Positions 58,201 through 62,079 of a DNA stretch of 64,000 nt are shown one piece after another. The notes below the pieces were generated by a model, which worked only from the letters and a program-made list of their open reading frames with translations, was not told the DNA's origin and made no database searches. A program made the position numbers and the translations under genes. How positions within the stretch are numbered: the first letter of the stretch is position 1; each line of letters opens with the position of its first letter. Origin of the DNA: Prosapia bicincta (Eukaryota > Arthropoda > Insecta > Hemiptera > Cercopidae); contig JBAIZL010000007.1 of assembly GCA_036971475.1 (NCBI GenBank), positions 34,280,502-34,344,501 of the forward strand, given 5' to 3'.

Positions 58201-58831
58201 GTTGTCAAGCAGTAACGATACTAAATTTAACACTCAAACTTCAAGACAAAGAGGTCCAGTTAGAGCAAAACTAAACAATACAAACATTTCTAATTTGTTA
58301 ACAAATGGCACTAATTCATTTAGAAATAGATCACGTGTAAAAAAAATAATTGTACGAAATAGAAATCACAGTAACGGAACTAGTGAAGTTCAAAGTATAT
58401 TAAAGGAATCTGATCAAACTCCGGATTTACAAAAAAAGAGAAGAAGAATTTTGATAAAGAACAATGCAAGAAATAATACAACAATTAAAAGAGTTAGAAC
58501 AGCAACGCCAAACGACTCAGATGATCTGATCGATTTAGATGTTGGTACATCTCTTTACGTTGACAGAAAAACAGAATCTAACAATAATGAAGGTGAATTC
58601 AACAGAGTTCGTGCACCAAATGAATTGTTGAAAGGAAAAAATAAAGATGTTAAATTGAACAGAGGCAAATTAAAAGCAAAAGACTCTCTTTTGAGTGAAG
58701 ATGTACCTATTAGCAAACTTGCTGGTGTAAATCTTTCCAAAATATCTGAAGACTATTACGATGAAACTGGGGAAGAACAAACTGTTGAGGAAGAGAAAAG
58801 ACCGGAAACTGAGAAGGTAGGAAACGAATAG
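19736..58831 (+). CDS. Cht6: Group VI chitinase (Cht6-like), 14 visible coding exons, 5' incomplete
   Basis: Fourteen exons joined by GT-AG introns in consistent phase give about 1,818 residues. Residues 11-390 form a GH18 domain with all hallmark motifs: KTMLAIGGW, FDGLDLDWEYP with catalytic Glu at residue 133, MNILSYDYHS, and GIMFWSIDNDDF. Residues 391-454 are a Pro/Thr-rich linker, 455-514 a six-Cys CBM14 domain, 555-580 a Glu-rich stretch, and 590-1818 a low-complexity tail rich in Arg, Ser, Thr, Asn and Glu. GH18 + one CBM14 + a very long disordered tail is the architecture of insect group VI chitinases (Cht6), which act extracellularly on cuticle chitin. The GH18 sequence also resembles Cht6 more than groups I-III as I recall them. 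The exon with start codon and signal peptide is missing. Introns range from 143 bp to 5.2 kb and are packed with transposons. Family assignment is strong; exact ends are not. Confidence 0.93.
20338..20380 (-). ncRNA. Hammerhead-ribozyme-like motif
   Basis: Minus strand: CTGATGA, extra A, perfect 6-bp stem GATCGC/GCGATC with loop CACATA, GAAA, ACGTCCTGTCTC. Helix II is better than in the sister copy at 19472, but the helix I flank (GTGTCAA) no longer pairs well. Confidence 0.4.
20805..21064 (+). CDS. Cht6: Cht6 exon: GH18 catalytic motif
   Basis: Acceptor ACAG|GG completes a Gly codon split with the previous exon, and donor CAG|GTTAGG ends it in phase 0. It encodes residues 68-154 with KTMLAIGGW (conserved motif I) and FDGLDLDWEYP (motif II). 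The catalytic acid Glu133 is the GAG at 20999-21001, and the DxxDxDxE signature is complete, so the enzyme should be active. The frame stays open a few codons into the intron before a stop. Confidence 0.95.
21255..22075 (+). pseudogene. Jockey-like non-LTR retrotransposon RT remnant
   Basis: Conceptual translation with frameshifts gives WRTALNTDKSQ, then VEYFGVILDKCLSFSNQVSAI (in two parts in the sequence), matching the conserved YLGVxLDxxLxF segment after the catalytic core of Jockey/I-clade reverse transcriptases. It is broken by stops and frame changes and lies within a chitinase intron. Confidence 0.5.
22505..23138. mobile_element. pogo/Tigger-like MITE
   Basis: TIRs CAGTGCAATCTTAGCAATCT and AGATTGCACTG (with TTCGGATTGGTG inside) are flanked by TA on both sides, the target duplication of the Tc1/mariner-pogo superfamily. 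No transposase is inside; it is a non-autonomous copy. Confidence 0.7.
23256..23380 (+). CDS. Cht6: Cht6 exon: GH18 core
   Basis: Acceptor CTTTAG and donor AACAG|GTATTG bound the exon, which starts in phase 0 and ends in phase 2. It encodes residues 155-195 plus part of Arg196. LLLTMAVPAGIEYIDKGYD is the GH18 strand (T-A-V-P-A) that follows the catalytic motif. It is short (125 bp) and was recognised by similarity and phase. Confidence 0.92.
23680..23770 (-). repeat. SINE body fragment
   Basis: AAACTTGTAGTGGATGACAC and TTGATGTAATTA match the minus-strand body of the tRNA-headed SINE. Confidence 0.4.
24120..24310. mobile_element. Inverted pair of PLE ends (family C)
   Basis: CTTGTACATATGTTAGTATG and TTGCCTATAGTAGCACTTAC (24125-24180) are inverted at 24245-24297. 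The centre holds GGCCATTTCAGGAGATATGT, a decayed stem-GAAA region. Family C shares AAGTGCTACTATAGGCAAG with 15828, 32858, 33020, 33358, 33395 and 40172. Confidence 0.5.
24590..24735. mobile_element. Inverted pair of PLE ends (family A)
   Basis: TAAACCCTTATGTACATTTC (24595) is inverted as GAAATGTACATAAGGGTTTA (24709). CTGATGA with a degenerate helix II lies on the minus strand at 24628-24634. Helix I (AGACCCT/AGGGTTT) can form 7 pairs. Confidence 0.5.
25037..25894 (-). pseudogene. mariner-like transposon with broken transposase
   Basis: TIRs GGTTGTTCGGAAA and TTTCCGAACAACC bound about 860 bp. Minus-strand ORF 25238-25423 encodes PKNAKQILSTRKVMAMVFW, then GRKEVLF, and the segment just upstream gives FNHIVTFDETRI, the first catalytic Asp region of mariner transposases. 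Stops and frame breaks make it inactive. Confidence 0.7.
26025..26154 (+). CDS. Cht6: Cht6 exon: GH18 motif III (MNILSYDYHS)
   Basis: Acceptor GATGCAG supplies the last base of Arg196, and donor AGTATT|GTACGT ends the exon in phase 0. Residues 197-239 contain YLDFMNILSYDYHSAFEP, the conserved MxxxxYDxxG/H substrate-binding segment of GH18, followed by HHSPLYPLEEEGEYNFDAQ. The context matches the insect chitinase fold closely. Confidence 0.92.
26774..28192 (+). pseudogene. Tigger/pogo-like transposon, truncated and frameshifted transposase
   Basis: TIRs CAGTAATATCTCAACTTACG and its inverted match ending GTATTATTG are flanked by TA. Coding pieces in different frames read FPGFKATKDQLTVGIISAGD, KAWVTAFFEAWSGHHFIPQV, INDNAPGQPHTT (DDE second Asp region) and VLFLPPTPISLLQLMDQGVI. 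This order matches Tigger (TIGD/DDE_1) transposases. The DNA-binding N-terminus is missing and frames are broken. Confidence 0.75.
28876..28982. repeat. Near-perfect hairpin (about 52-bp arms)
   Basis: Arms centred on 28929 differ at one base. Outer sequence (CAACTGTGGCGTAAATG, ACCTCTCACCACAAA) matches the ends of family A palindromes (51262, 1624), so it is probably a short terminal piece of that family. Confidence 0.8.
29116..29700 (+). pseudogene. mariner-like transposase remnant
   Basis: Conceptual translation gives HSSQALSVKTFLV, stop, HNIPVIDHLPYTPDLIPVFF, matching the region around the last catalytic Asp of mariner-family transposases (PPYSPDLxPxDFxLF); the final Asp is changed. Downstream sequence fits the C-terminal end with more stops. 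Confidence 0.5.
30248..30433 (+). CDS. Cht6: Cht6 exon: GH18 (GIPTYGRSYTL)
   Basis: Acceptor TTTTCAG and donor TATGAG|GTACCG bound the exon, phase 0 on both sides. Residues 240-301 read IKHYLKLGADRDKLVLGIPTYGRS, a typical GH18 strand, then the insertion-domain start and REKGYLAYYE. A large 4.1-kb intron with a broken Tigger element precedes it. Confidence 0.94.
30960..31450 (+). pseudogene. PLE endonuclease tail between inverted ends
   Basis: Inverted arms (30970-31055 and 31345-31445, with GTTTCAGTGACAAAGCCAAC inverted) enclose about 290 bp whose plus-strand reading ends HYTTQKQHILNNNTHFEPN and IVNNLPIPPPPYS, stop. This resembles the C-terminus after the GIY-YIG core in other PLE pieces here. 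Confidence 0.4.
31790..31935. repeat. Short inverted repeat of the GAAACGCATCTGCTGA type
   Basis: TTGGCAAAAACACCACCACT and CATCTGCTGATAAATGCCAA are related to the inverted ends at 43880 and 44155. This is likely a decayed PLE end. Confidence 0.35.
32059..32187 (+). CDS. Cht6: Cht6 exon: GH18 insertion domain
   Basis: Acceptor TTTATAG and donor GAAAAG|GTATAG bound a phase 0-0 exon of 43 codons (residues 302-344). It encodes ICGSLKSGDDWVV, then MGPYAYNGNQWVGYDD, the conserved W-V-G-Y-D-D segment of the GH18 insertion domain. An opposite-strand ORF here is only a shadow. Confidence 0.93.
32795..33075. mobile_element. Inverted pair of PLE ends (family C)
   Basis: TTGTTGATTCCATCTTCACG and TGCCTATAATAGCACTTACT (left) are mirrored by AAGTGCTACTATAGGCAAG at 33020. 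The centre has CCGTTTCGAGAGATGTGTTC and GACATCTCACGAAACGCC. A shorter relative pair lies at 33340-33475. Confidence 0.6.
33565..34210. repeat. Cluster of inverted TCAGCAAGTAAG-family ends and one hammerhead-like motif
   Basis: Several copies of ATTATTGTGTAACTGAGTGA and TTTTGAAACAATCGTTTC occur in both orientations. They are nested with one another and with a family A-like end at 34100-34160. Confidence 0.5.
34108..34150 (+). ncRNA. Hammerhead-ribozyme-like motif, complete
   Basis: ACTCA (34108-34112), CTGATGA (34113-34119), extra T, 6-bp stem GATGAC/GTCATT with loop TTT, GAAA (34136-34139), ATGCATA, then TGAGT (34146-34150). TGAGT pairs with ACTCA as a perfect 5-bp helix I. Both helix I and helix II are intact. 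Confidence 0.5.
34501..34637 (+). CDS. Cht6: Cht6 exon: GH18 motif IV and end of catalytic domain
   Basis: Acceptor TTGTCTAG and donor TCAGG|GTAAGT bound an exon that starts in phase 0 and ends in phase 2. Residues 345-389 read AQYVNEKGLGGIMFWSIDND, then DFRGVCHDRPYPLIEAGKEAL. GGIMFWSIDNDDF is the conserved motif IV, with the substrate-stacking Trp. It closes the TIM barrel. Confidence 0.94.
34994..35145 (+). repeat. 76-bp direct tandem duplication
   Basis: TTACTCAGAACTATGTTCTT begins each of two adjacent 76-bp units that differ at one base. It is in the intron after the last GH18 exon. Confidence 0.9.
35519..36313. mobile_element. pogo-like MITE containing a 50-bp minisatellite
   Basis: The left end CAGTAGAGTCTCAATAATCC is flanked by TA and inverted at the right as AATTATTGAGACTCTA. 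Between them (about 35580-36140) lie roughly eleven degenerate 50-bp units containing GGGCTTCCAAGAAATGTTTA and TATGCAAAGGAAATGAG. Confidence 0.65.
36702..37525. mobile_element. pogo/Tigger-like MITE
   Basis: CAGTAAAACCTCTATAATTC and GAATTAGAGAGGCTCTACTG are inverted ends, with TA on both sides. About 824 bp with no transposase. The 69-codon minus ORF inside is not convincing. Confidence 0.75.
37607..37800 (+). CDS. Cht6: Cht6 exon: Pro/Thr-rich linker
   Basis: Acceptor TATTTTAG completes Gly390, and donor AGTG|GTTAGT ends the exon in phase 1. Residues 391-454 are basic and Pro/Thr/Ser-rich with a TTTTTTP run, the usual O-glycosylated linker between GH18 and the chitin-binding domain. There is no folded-domain signature. 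It was placed by splice signals, phase and composition. Confidence 0.88.
38025..38215. mobile_element. PLE-type end with GGAGTTACTC stem
   Basis: It carries GTTTTCAAAATGGAGTTACT and CTGAAACGCGTCAACAGAGG, matching the unit at 5313-5520 (opposite strand) and the tandem array at 44581, plus inverted CATATAAAGTT/TATATGTTTGAG flanks. Confidence 0.45.
38950..39290 (-). pseudogene. Probable PLE endonuclease C-terminal remnant
   Basis: Minus-strand ORF 39013-39264 includes QEHIKTLTNPNINQSLLIT and a basic C-terminus. The position of EHI and the Asn-rich spacer resemble the region after GIY-YIG in other PLE copies. Identification rests on this weak similarity. Confidence 0.3.
39551..39846. mobile_element. 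hAT-type MITE with 8-bp target duplication
   Basis: Ends AGAGGCGTAGCCAG and CTGGCTACACCCCTCT are inverted repeats. ATCCTAGC occurs directly outside both ends, an 8-bp duplication typical of hAT elements. Inside the left end GGGCACGAGCAGAGG is repeated about three times. A right-half copy lies at 8055-8223. Confidence 0.75.
40105..40410 (-). mobile_element. PLE 3' end (family C) with endonuclease tail
   Basis: Minus strand runs from the end of an endonuclease-like reading frame (same sequence as 16070-16160) through ACATCTCCCGAAACGGCTGT and AAGTGCTACTATAGGCAAG to GATGGAATCAACAAATA. It stops abruptly at about 40410 against a PLE RT fragment in the opposite orientation. Confidence 0.55.
40411..40854 (+). 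pseudogene. PLE reverse transcriptase fragment
   Basis: Open frame to 40853 encodes FLNKTIQNRIKF and IDEIFHLTKLIISQNYFTCN, then NTFYNQKV. The L-x-L-I-x-x-Q-N-Y-F-x-x-N-N-x-F-Y-x-Q string is the conserved lead-in to the GLAMGSPLSP motif of Penelope RTs. Here the sequence after it diverges, so the active site is lost. Confidence 0.6.
41276..41398 (+). CDS. Cht6: Cht6 exon: CBM14 chitin-binding domain, first half
   Basis: Acceptor TTTCAG and donor TCAG|GTATGT bound the exon, phase 1 on both sides. With the split Asp455 it encodes DFVCKDEGFFPHPRDCKKYF, then WCLDSG...HQFTCPSG, giving Cys458, 470, 476 and 493 of a peritrophin-A (CBM14) domain. The aromatic residues that stack on chitin are present. 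The open frame continues upstream into the intron to an ATG at 41215, discussed as a finding. Confidence 0.94.
41726..41880. mobile_element. Inverted pair of PLE ends (family B), centre lost
   Basis: AACAATAGTTTATGACTATC and its mirror GATAGTCAGAAACTATTGTT flank a short centre with CTTACTGGGACAGAAGG. The hammerhead-like box seen at 19472 and 20338 is deleted. Confidence 0.6.
42000..42190. repeat. Inverted repeat of the TCAGCAAGTAAG family
   Basis: AATTATTGTGTAACTTAATG...TTTTGAAATAATTATTTCAT (42005-42075) is inverted at 42095-42185. Confidence 0.65.
42567..42845 (+). CDS. Cht6: Cht6 exon: CBM14 second half and acidic region
   Basis: Acceptor ATCCTCAG and donor TTAG|GTTAGT bound the exon, phase 1 on both sides. 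It encodes LYFNKAADSCDYTRNVICNK, supplying Cys506 and Cys514 and completing the six-Cys CBM14. A Lys/Thr-rich stretch with a run of ten Thr, a block of Glu, and DPQAIKQLIQLIKKLG, a probable short amphipathic helix, follow. The Thr and Glu runs are simple triplet repeats (ACT/ACC and GAA). Confidence 0.93.
43150..43840. other. Intron, no feature seen
   Basis: AT-rich intronic DNA. A 75-codon ORF at 43171-43398 lacks any recognisable domain and is probably chance. Confidence 0.4.
43840..44290 (+). pseudogene. PLE endonuclease tail between inverted ends
   Basis: Inverted arms (43860-43935 with CAGCAGACGCGTTTCGCGCT and 44160-44270 with TACGAAACGCATCTGCTGAA) enclose a plus-strand reading YEIYKHHKYYPQYILNDKTH, then NTIFEHIINNY. 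This matches the C-terminal segment of PLE endonuclease ORFs. RT is absent. Confidence 0.5.
44581..44795 (+). repeat. Tandem array of four 52-54 bp PLE-type units
   Basis: Units begin ATTTAGGTTTTGAAAATGGA at 44581, 44635, 44688 and 44740. Each carries a GGAGTCATTCC-like stem followed by GAAA (clearest in units 1, 3 and 4) and GTCAACAAAG. Spacing falls 54, 53, 52 bp. This is the family seen singly at 5313 and 38025. Confidence 0.75.
45177..45440 (-). pseudogene. LINE reverse transcriptase C-terminal remnant
   Basis: Minus-strand translation gives GQFTWFKQVKRMAEDSWPRK, then KRKRGRPRTS and, after a frameshift, DDDIDEAMTGRNLEQVL with RNWK. The pattern W-x-x-(H/Q)-x-KRM...RGRP...D-I...R-x-x-W is typical of the 3' end of LINE ORF2. 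Stops and a frameshift break it. Confidence 0.5.
45753..45861 (+). CDS. Cht6: Cht6 exon: post-CBM helix
   Basis: Acceptor CACTTTAG completes Gly589, and donor CAGAG|GTAAAA ends the exon in phase 2. It encodes GVAELEKQLEGAGGSDSTPP, then PIPRSLYNKVITPKQ (residues 590-624). It continues the LIKKLGGVAELEKQL helix begun in the previous exon, which supports the junction. It is one of two small exons separated by a 143-bp intron. Confidence 0.88.
46005..46127 (+). CDS. Cht6: Cht6 exon: small phase 2-2 cassette with YVTIRRER motif
   Basis: Acceptor TTATAG and donor AAAG|GTGATG bound a 123-bp exon in phase 2 on both sides, so skipping it would keep the frame. Residues 626-665 are disordered in composition and end in KPQYVTIRRER, the first copy of a motif repeated in the next two exons (Y-x-[ST]-[IL]-x-R-x-R-P). 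Confidence 0.86.
46130..46630. other. Intron, no feature seen
   Basis: The start of a 4-kb chitinase intron. No convincing ORF or repeat until the TA tract at 46635. Confidence 0.4.
46635..46960. repeat. (TA)n and inverted repeat related to 5621-5997
   Basis: A TA tract (46635-46701) is followed by arms 46702-46800 and 46825-46925 containing CATCCGTTCATTCTGCAG and CGGAACTGCGAATTTATA in inverted orientation. These are near-copies of the 5700-5940 hairpin. Confidence 0.75.
47092..47469. mobile_element. TIR element with about 117-bp inverted ends
   Basis: TTAATTTTAGTTTTATATAG at the left is inverted at the right (TATATAAAATTAAAATTAA region), with similarity through TTTAGGTTAAAATAAGGGAT. The interior has AACAGCTGATTTATG repeats shared with 10315-10600. 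Confidence 0.6.
47525..47591. repeat. (TA)n microsatellite
   Basis: TA dinucleotides directly outside the left arm of the palindromic PLE locus. Further TA tracts lie at 47828-47859 and 48947-49004. Confidence 0.95.
47587..48915 (+). mobile_element. Endonuclease-only PLE locus with about 350-bp inverted arms
   Basis: Left arm 47593-47940 and right arm 48573-48910 are nearly identical inverted copies of a PLE 3' region, with only a few substitutions and a TA-tract difference. Between them is an intact GIY-YIG ORF. Arm sequences include GACTGACAGACTTACCTTGG and ACCACTGTGTGGTTGAAATA, a decayed hammerhead-like core (GACCAC/GTGGTT then GAAA). Confidence 0.75.
47975..48559 (+). CDS. Penelope-like GIY-YIG endonuclease, intact ORF without RT
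   Basis: A 194-codon ORF. Residues 23-45 (PPQIWYKQPPNLKNILVHPK) match the PLE linker that precedes the endonuclease. GSFPCNRPRCKTC is a conserved Cys cluster. KNVIYQLQCKICSAQYIGLT with a downstream NIRMNGHRHDV is the GIY-YIG core (Y-I-G, Arg and His residues); the GIY position is VIY. The C-terminus is WELSYQWYTKSRESPNLNIR. In full PLEs this domain is fused to a reverse transcriptase and nicks the target; here RT is absent. The ATG may be internal to a longer ancestral frame. No stops, so the copy is young. Confidence 0.75.
   Translation: MKDGFKILQASVHTKNLFTDPPQIWYKQPPNLKNILVHPKLPDPDAEKPHKLPHGSFPCNRPRCKTCLIHPSANSFNSQTTKMVFKIQGHHNCTSKNVIYQLQCKICSAQYIGLTTDGLNIRMNGHRHDVKIMNIDRPTAQHAASHNITTFDDCYTTKIIKSLPSDCNPSELRRWELSYQWYTKSRESPNLNIR
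49004..49900. mobile_element. Near-perfect 0.9-kb palindrome of PLE 3' ends
   Basis: Arms 49006-49445 and 49456-49896 are nearly identical inverted copies. Each begins at the centre with the last 20 or so codons of the endonuclease (WELSYQWYTKSREPPNLNIR on the plus arm), showing two head-to-head 5'-truncated copies of one element. (TA)n tracts lie on both outer sides (48947-49004, 49928-49989). Confidence 0.85.
49749..49785 (+). ncRNA. Hammerhead-ribozyme-like motif
   Basis: TTGA, CTGAAGA (49753-49759), extra A, perfect 5-bp stem GATCA/TGATC with loop TGT, GAAA (49774-49777), then ATATTTCAA, whose TCAA pairs with TTGA as helix I. The mirror copy is at about 49115-49150 on the minus strand. 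Confidence 0.45.
50144..50473 (+). CDS. Cht6: Cht6 exon: phase 2-2 cassette with three Y-x-[ST]-[IL] motifs
   Basis: Acceptor TATTTTCAG and donor CGAG|GTATTA bound a 330-bp exon in phase 2 on both sides. Residues 667-775 contain PKYQTLERTN (50217), PRYSTIQRNRP (50310) and PKYTSIQRSRP (50403), separated by Glu/Asp-rich spacers including a run of Glu. Charge-patterned repeats point to a disordered tail. The exon can be skipped in frame. Confidence 0.88.
51260..51500. mobile_element. PLE-type ends (family A), inverted pair
   Basis: TAAATAAATGAAACCTCTCA at 51288 is inverted near 51400 (TGAGAGGTTTCATTTATTTG). The hammerhead-like motif lies at 51328-51368. Confidence 0.55.
51328..51368 (+). ncRNA. 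Hammerhead-ribozyme-like motif, perfect helix II
   Basis: CTGATGA (51331-51337), extra T, perfect 6-bp stem GATTGC/GCAATC with loop TGT, GAAA (51354-51357), ATGTACATA. Helix I reduces to about 3 bp (CTT/AGG). Confidence 0.45.
51590..51700 (-). mobile_element. Single PLE-type end related to 3133-3370
   Basis: Minus strand: CATTCCTGATGATGTTGGTA, then TCAACGAAAATCTTTGAATA. CTGATGA, GTTGG/CAAC and GAAA are the same order as at 3277. Only one arm is present; (TA)n follows. Confidence 0.5.
51752..52110. mobile_element. Palindromic element with GGTCACTTGACC stem
   Basis: Arms 51752-51862 and 51990-52108 are inverted copies (TAAGTAATTTTATCCACCAT and following). The centre adds a second hairpin (TCTGGTGTAGGAACATCCGC region) and a family C end (TTGTTGATTCCATCTTCGCG). 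(TA)n flanks both sides (51708-51751, 52158-52219). Confidence 0.6.
53140..53400. mobile_element. Inverted pair of PLE ends (family A), diverged
   Basis: CAAAGCAATCATCTTCAAGA (left, minus-strand core with ATGTACATCAGGAC) and CTCTGAAGGTGCTTGGTTTG...GAAATGTACATC (right) form the pair. Confidence 0.5.
53463..53830. mobile_element. TCAGCAAGTAAG-family end plus decayed PLE tail
   Basis: TTGCTGACGCGTTTTGAAAC at 53504 is the family end. The T/G-rich stretch 53590-53830 looks like the minus strand of a decayed PLE endonuclease tail. Confidence 0.3.
53821..54890. mobile_element. Possible piggyBac-type element remnant
   Basis: TTAACACGTTCAGCACGGTA at the left and GCCGGCGTGCTGAGC at the right are imperfect inverted repeats, and the left end starts at TTAA. 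GC-rich GTGCCGGTGCGC/CCGGCACGCTC subterminal repeats occur near 53890-53935. The right TTAA is missing and no transposase is seen. Confidence 0.25.
55000..55300 (-). mobile_element. Decayed PLE 3' region
   Basis: TTTGTATATTGCATACTGTT and TGGTTGTGTGGAGTCAAC match 40300-40340 and 16070-16110 (minus-strand endonuclease tail), with many substitutions. Confidence 0.35.
55702..58831 (+). CDS. Cht6: Cht6 large tail exon (low-complexity, 1,042 codons)
   Basis: Acceptor TTTTGACAG completes an Arg codon and the frame stays open for 3.1 kb to TAG at 58829. It opens with YITLRRQRP, another copy of the tail motif. Thr/Pro-rich sequence (residues about 820-970) follows, then Arg/Ser-rich repeats of the form RFxxSRxRxR with TTTE, and then an Asn/Lys/Glu-rich half with many N-x-S/T sequons (57400-58500). 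A donor-like AAG|GTAGGA lies at 58816/58817, so the last four codons may be intronic and the protein may continue. Very long disordered tails are normal for group VI chitinases. Confidence 0.9.
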
Positions 58832-60660
58832 CTTTACATTTTGAACTCATGATTGTCTGGCAACAGAACTGCAAGTCGCTGAAAACTAATACTTTTATCT
58901 TCTCAGTTTTACTGTCTAACAGAATGGCATGTGAACATTTTTCTTCCTGTTATGTAACATCTTTGCTCTACTTTTGTTACCTAACCAATGGTTCTATGAA
59001 ACGAATCACTTTCTCCTTCAATGACAAGGAAGACAGATTTAATCTCTGTTGCGAGCATGTCTAGAGCTTTATCACCGATAAAGCTTTTCTTTTTGCTTGA
59101 AAAGCTTTAGAACAAAACTGTTTGATCATGCAAATTGTATGATAATGCTTTATCAGACATGATTCTACAGAATGTTGCTGTTTGATCTGGGACAGTGGCG
59201 CATGCTAGGGATTGGATCAGTGAATTGTGTTATGTATGAATTAACTGGGACCTAATACGCCACAATTAACTGGAGAGGCCTGGTTTTTTTGTTTTTGAAT
59301 GATTGTAACTATTGGAACATAGCTTTTTTATTTGTAACATGTTTGGATAAACCTATAACAAGTTTTCAGTACACAATCAACTTTAAAGTAAGCTTATTAT
59401 TGAATGTAATATAATTTTAAATGCCTGCATATTCTATAACCACTTAATTTTTATTTGGTCAACTGGTTAATTTTTTTCAATTACTGTCTTAAATTAAGTT
59501 ATATACATAAACTAACAGATTTAAAATTCTAGTTAATTAGAGGTTAACTTTAATCTTTCGCATATAAAGCTAATATTACAAAATTCCCTAATAACCTTTT
59601 CAGTGATATGGCTAAGACATAAGCATAGATTTCCAGTCATAGGAAATTGGTAATTTTGTAAATGTTTAACAAAAATCATTATGAAAAAACATTTAACAAT
59701 TTTTTTTATCTCATTTTTTTGTTGACAAACTACAGAACATAATGATAAAAATAATATTTCCCAAAATGAAAAGTATACAACCAGTAAATAAGATATTCCT
59801 AAACTAACAACAACAAAATTTACTAAATATTGAGAATATTACTTTAAATAAAAAAGTAATAACGTAAGATAAAAAAACAATATTCTAGAAGTAGCTTACA
59901 CTACAAACATATAGAAATATTGCAATTGCCCATATTAGGTGTTGATTATGAATAGGCTACTAATGAAGTAGCATAAATATTTATATAATAAGTAGTTCTT
60001 TTAAAAATAAATATGACCGAGAGTCATACACAAGACTGTCTGTTCAGGGATTTTATGTTATTGTGAAGTTGTGGTTTTTTGGTGTTGTTTGATGGGCTGT
60101 TTTTTTAATATGTATTTGAATTAGTCTATAACTATGAGTTTTTTTGTCTATTGGTTGTGGTTGGTTTTTGTGGTGTTGACAGTCATGTCCAGACCTGCTG
60201 CATTGACAAAGTGTGAAAACCAAATGCTGAAAAATCAGTAAGTAGTGGTTTTTGCCGAGTTAATTGATAAAAGTGTTGGTTTTTATGAAATTGACGGCTG
60301 ATTTTTTTTTCAAAAGAAGTACTTATCACAACTTCTAAATACAGACATATAATTTATTTACAATATAGATAGTATTAAATTTCATTTTTGAAGTAAGGAT
60401 TAGAAAAAAAACTTTCAATAATAACAAACAGCAATGAAACATAAACAATAGAGATAACTCAACAGCACAGCTTTGAAGGTTTTTGTTTAAATCGGTCAAA
60501 TCATTTGTTAAAAAGAATGAAGGTAAAAATATAAAACCAGCACTGATCAATAGTTTGAAACATACAGAATGCTCTGAATCAGATAAACTTTTTTTAAAAT
60601 AATGTACTATATGAAATAATAATTAGTTACAAATCATATAAAGGGTTCACGCTAGCAATT
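58832..60660. other. Candidate 3' UTR or intron, no exon recognised
   Basis: If the stop at 58829 is used this is 3' UTR and flank; AATAAA-type signals occur near 59848 and 60006. ORFs at 58849-59064 and 60335-60550 look like chance. A decayed PLE-like end lies around 60190-60270. Confidence 0.4.
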
Positions 60661-60880
60661 TACACTCATTAATCCCTTTTACATTAGTTTATAACTATCC
60701 GAACTTAAATTTTGTAAATTTGAAAAAACTTACTGAGACAGAACATTTTCGTAGCGATCTTCTCAGTGTCTCAAACGTTCTGTGTCAGTAAGTTTTTACA
60801 AATTTACAAAATTCAAGTTCGTATAGTCATAAACTAATGTAAACGTGATTAATTAAGTTTCACTGAATGTAGTGGACTAC
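60660..60880. mobile_element. Inverted pair of PLE ends (family B)
   Basis: TAGTTTATAACTATCCGAAC (60688) and GTATAGTCATAAACTAATG (60820) mirror each other. The core is reduced to GCGATCTTCTCAGTGTCTC. Confidence 0.55.
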
Positions 60881-61199
60881 AAAATTCAAGAATTTACGCA
60901 CATTTTACATTGTCGACTATTTAGATACTATGCTACTCAAAAGTGTTAATTTCCTTTTATAAAACAATAAATACCAAATCAGTATATGAGTATAATAGTA
61001 TATAATTTGAAGAAATGTAATTACAGTAAAATATTAAAATGTACTTTTCTTACCAGTAATAATCAAGAATCTAAACTTTAAAACTTTAGAATTAAGAGTA
61101 AAGTTTTTTAAATGTGTATAATACAAGCTGATTTCCTCACCAATCCCAACAACAGTCATTTTGCCTTTCTAATGTTGGAATAAAAATTTTAAATCGTTT

Positions 61200-61345
61200 T
61201 TTTTTATTACTAAAAACTTGACTTAGTCCCTAACTTTCTGACATTTCTCGGCAGACATGTTTTATCTCATAGCAATGAAAAATGGATTGAACTAGTGAAA
61301 ATGCCATTGCTGAGAAACTTCAGTAAATTAGTGATTTTAGTCAAG
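61200..61345. repeat. Inverted repeat with TTTCTCGGCAGACATG
   Basis: CTTGACTTAGTCCCTAACTT (61216) is mirrored by AGTAAATTAGTGATTTTAGT (61322). It is similar in layout to 31790 and 43880. Confidence 0.45.
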
Positions 61346-61430
61346 CATTAGTCGTGAGAATAATGGATTATAAATACACTTCAAGCCAAAGAATAAAATA
61401 AAAAGTCTTACTTATTTATTTTATCATACA

Positions 61431-62001
61431 AATATATATATTTATATATATATATAAATAAACATATATATATATATATATATATTTATTTATTTATATA
61501 TACATACTATAATTAACTAATACATAACTAAGTGAATACTTGGTGGCGTATTATGAAACAATCGTTTCTATTACAAAAAAAGTAAAGGCTTTGCTTCGTA
61601 AAAGAAATGATTGTTTCAAAACACATCAGCAAGTAAGCTCTAAGTACTCAGTTAAGTATAGTTCAATCAGTGAATTCAAGATGATTACAACAAGCAACTT
61701 AAATATATATATATATATATATAACAAATTTAAAATATTTCAAAAACAATGTATTTATATACTTTTAATGAATATATTTATTCAAAGCTTTTTGCCGATA
61801 AAATAGTATCAGCATCTTCAGGAAAATAATTATCTAATAAAATTTTTATTAGATTTTATTAGATAATTATTTTCCTGAAGATGCTGATACTATTTTATCG
61901 GCGAAAAGCTTTGAATAAATATATTCATTAAAAGTATTCTTGTTTTTGAAATATTTTTAATTTATTAACTATATTACAAGAAAACATATCACCATTTTTA
62001 G

Positions 62002-62034
<33 letters not shown>

Positions 62035-62075
62035 ATATATATTATGTATATTATATACATATATATATATATATC
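61431..62075. mobile_element. TA-rich region with a PLE-type palindrome
   Basis: TA tracts (61431-61502, 61701-61723, 62002-62075) surround arms 61726-61842 and 61857-61960, near-perfect inverted copies. A TCAGCAAGTAAG-family inverted pair lies at 61519-61690. Confidence 0.6.
61871..61916 (+). ncRNA. Hammerhead-ribozyme-like motif
   Basis: CTGAAGA (61875-61881), extra T, 7-bp stem GCTGATA/TATCGGC with loop CTATTT, GAAA (61903-61906), AGCTT. TTC and GAA flanks pair as a 3-bp helix I. The mirror copy lies at 61777-61822 on the minus strand. Confidence 0.45.
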
Positions 62076-62079
62076 AGTT

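Noticed and set aside
55684..58740. Minus-strand ORFs of 61-123 codons opposite the large tail exon
   Set aside because: They are shadows of the Thr/Ser/Glu-rich plus-strand coding sequence.
58849..59064. 71-codon ORF as a further Cht6 exon
   Set aside because: Composition is hydrophobic and Cys-rich, unlike the tail, and no suitable acceptor and phase were found.
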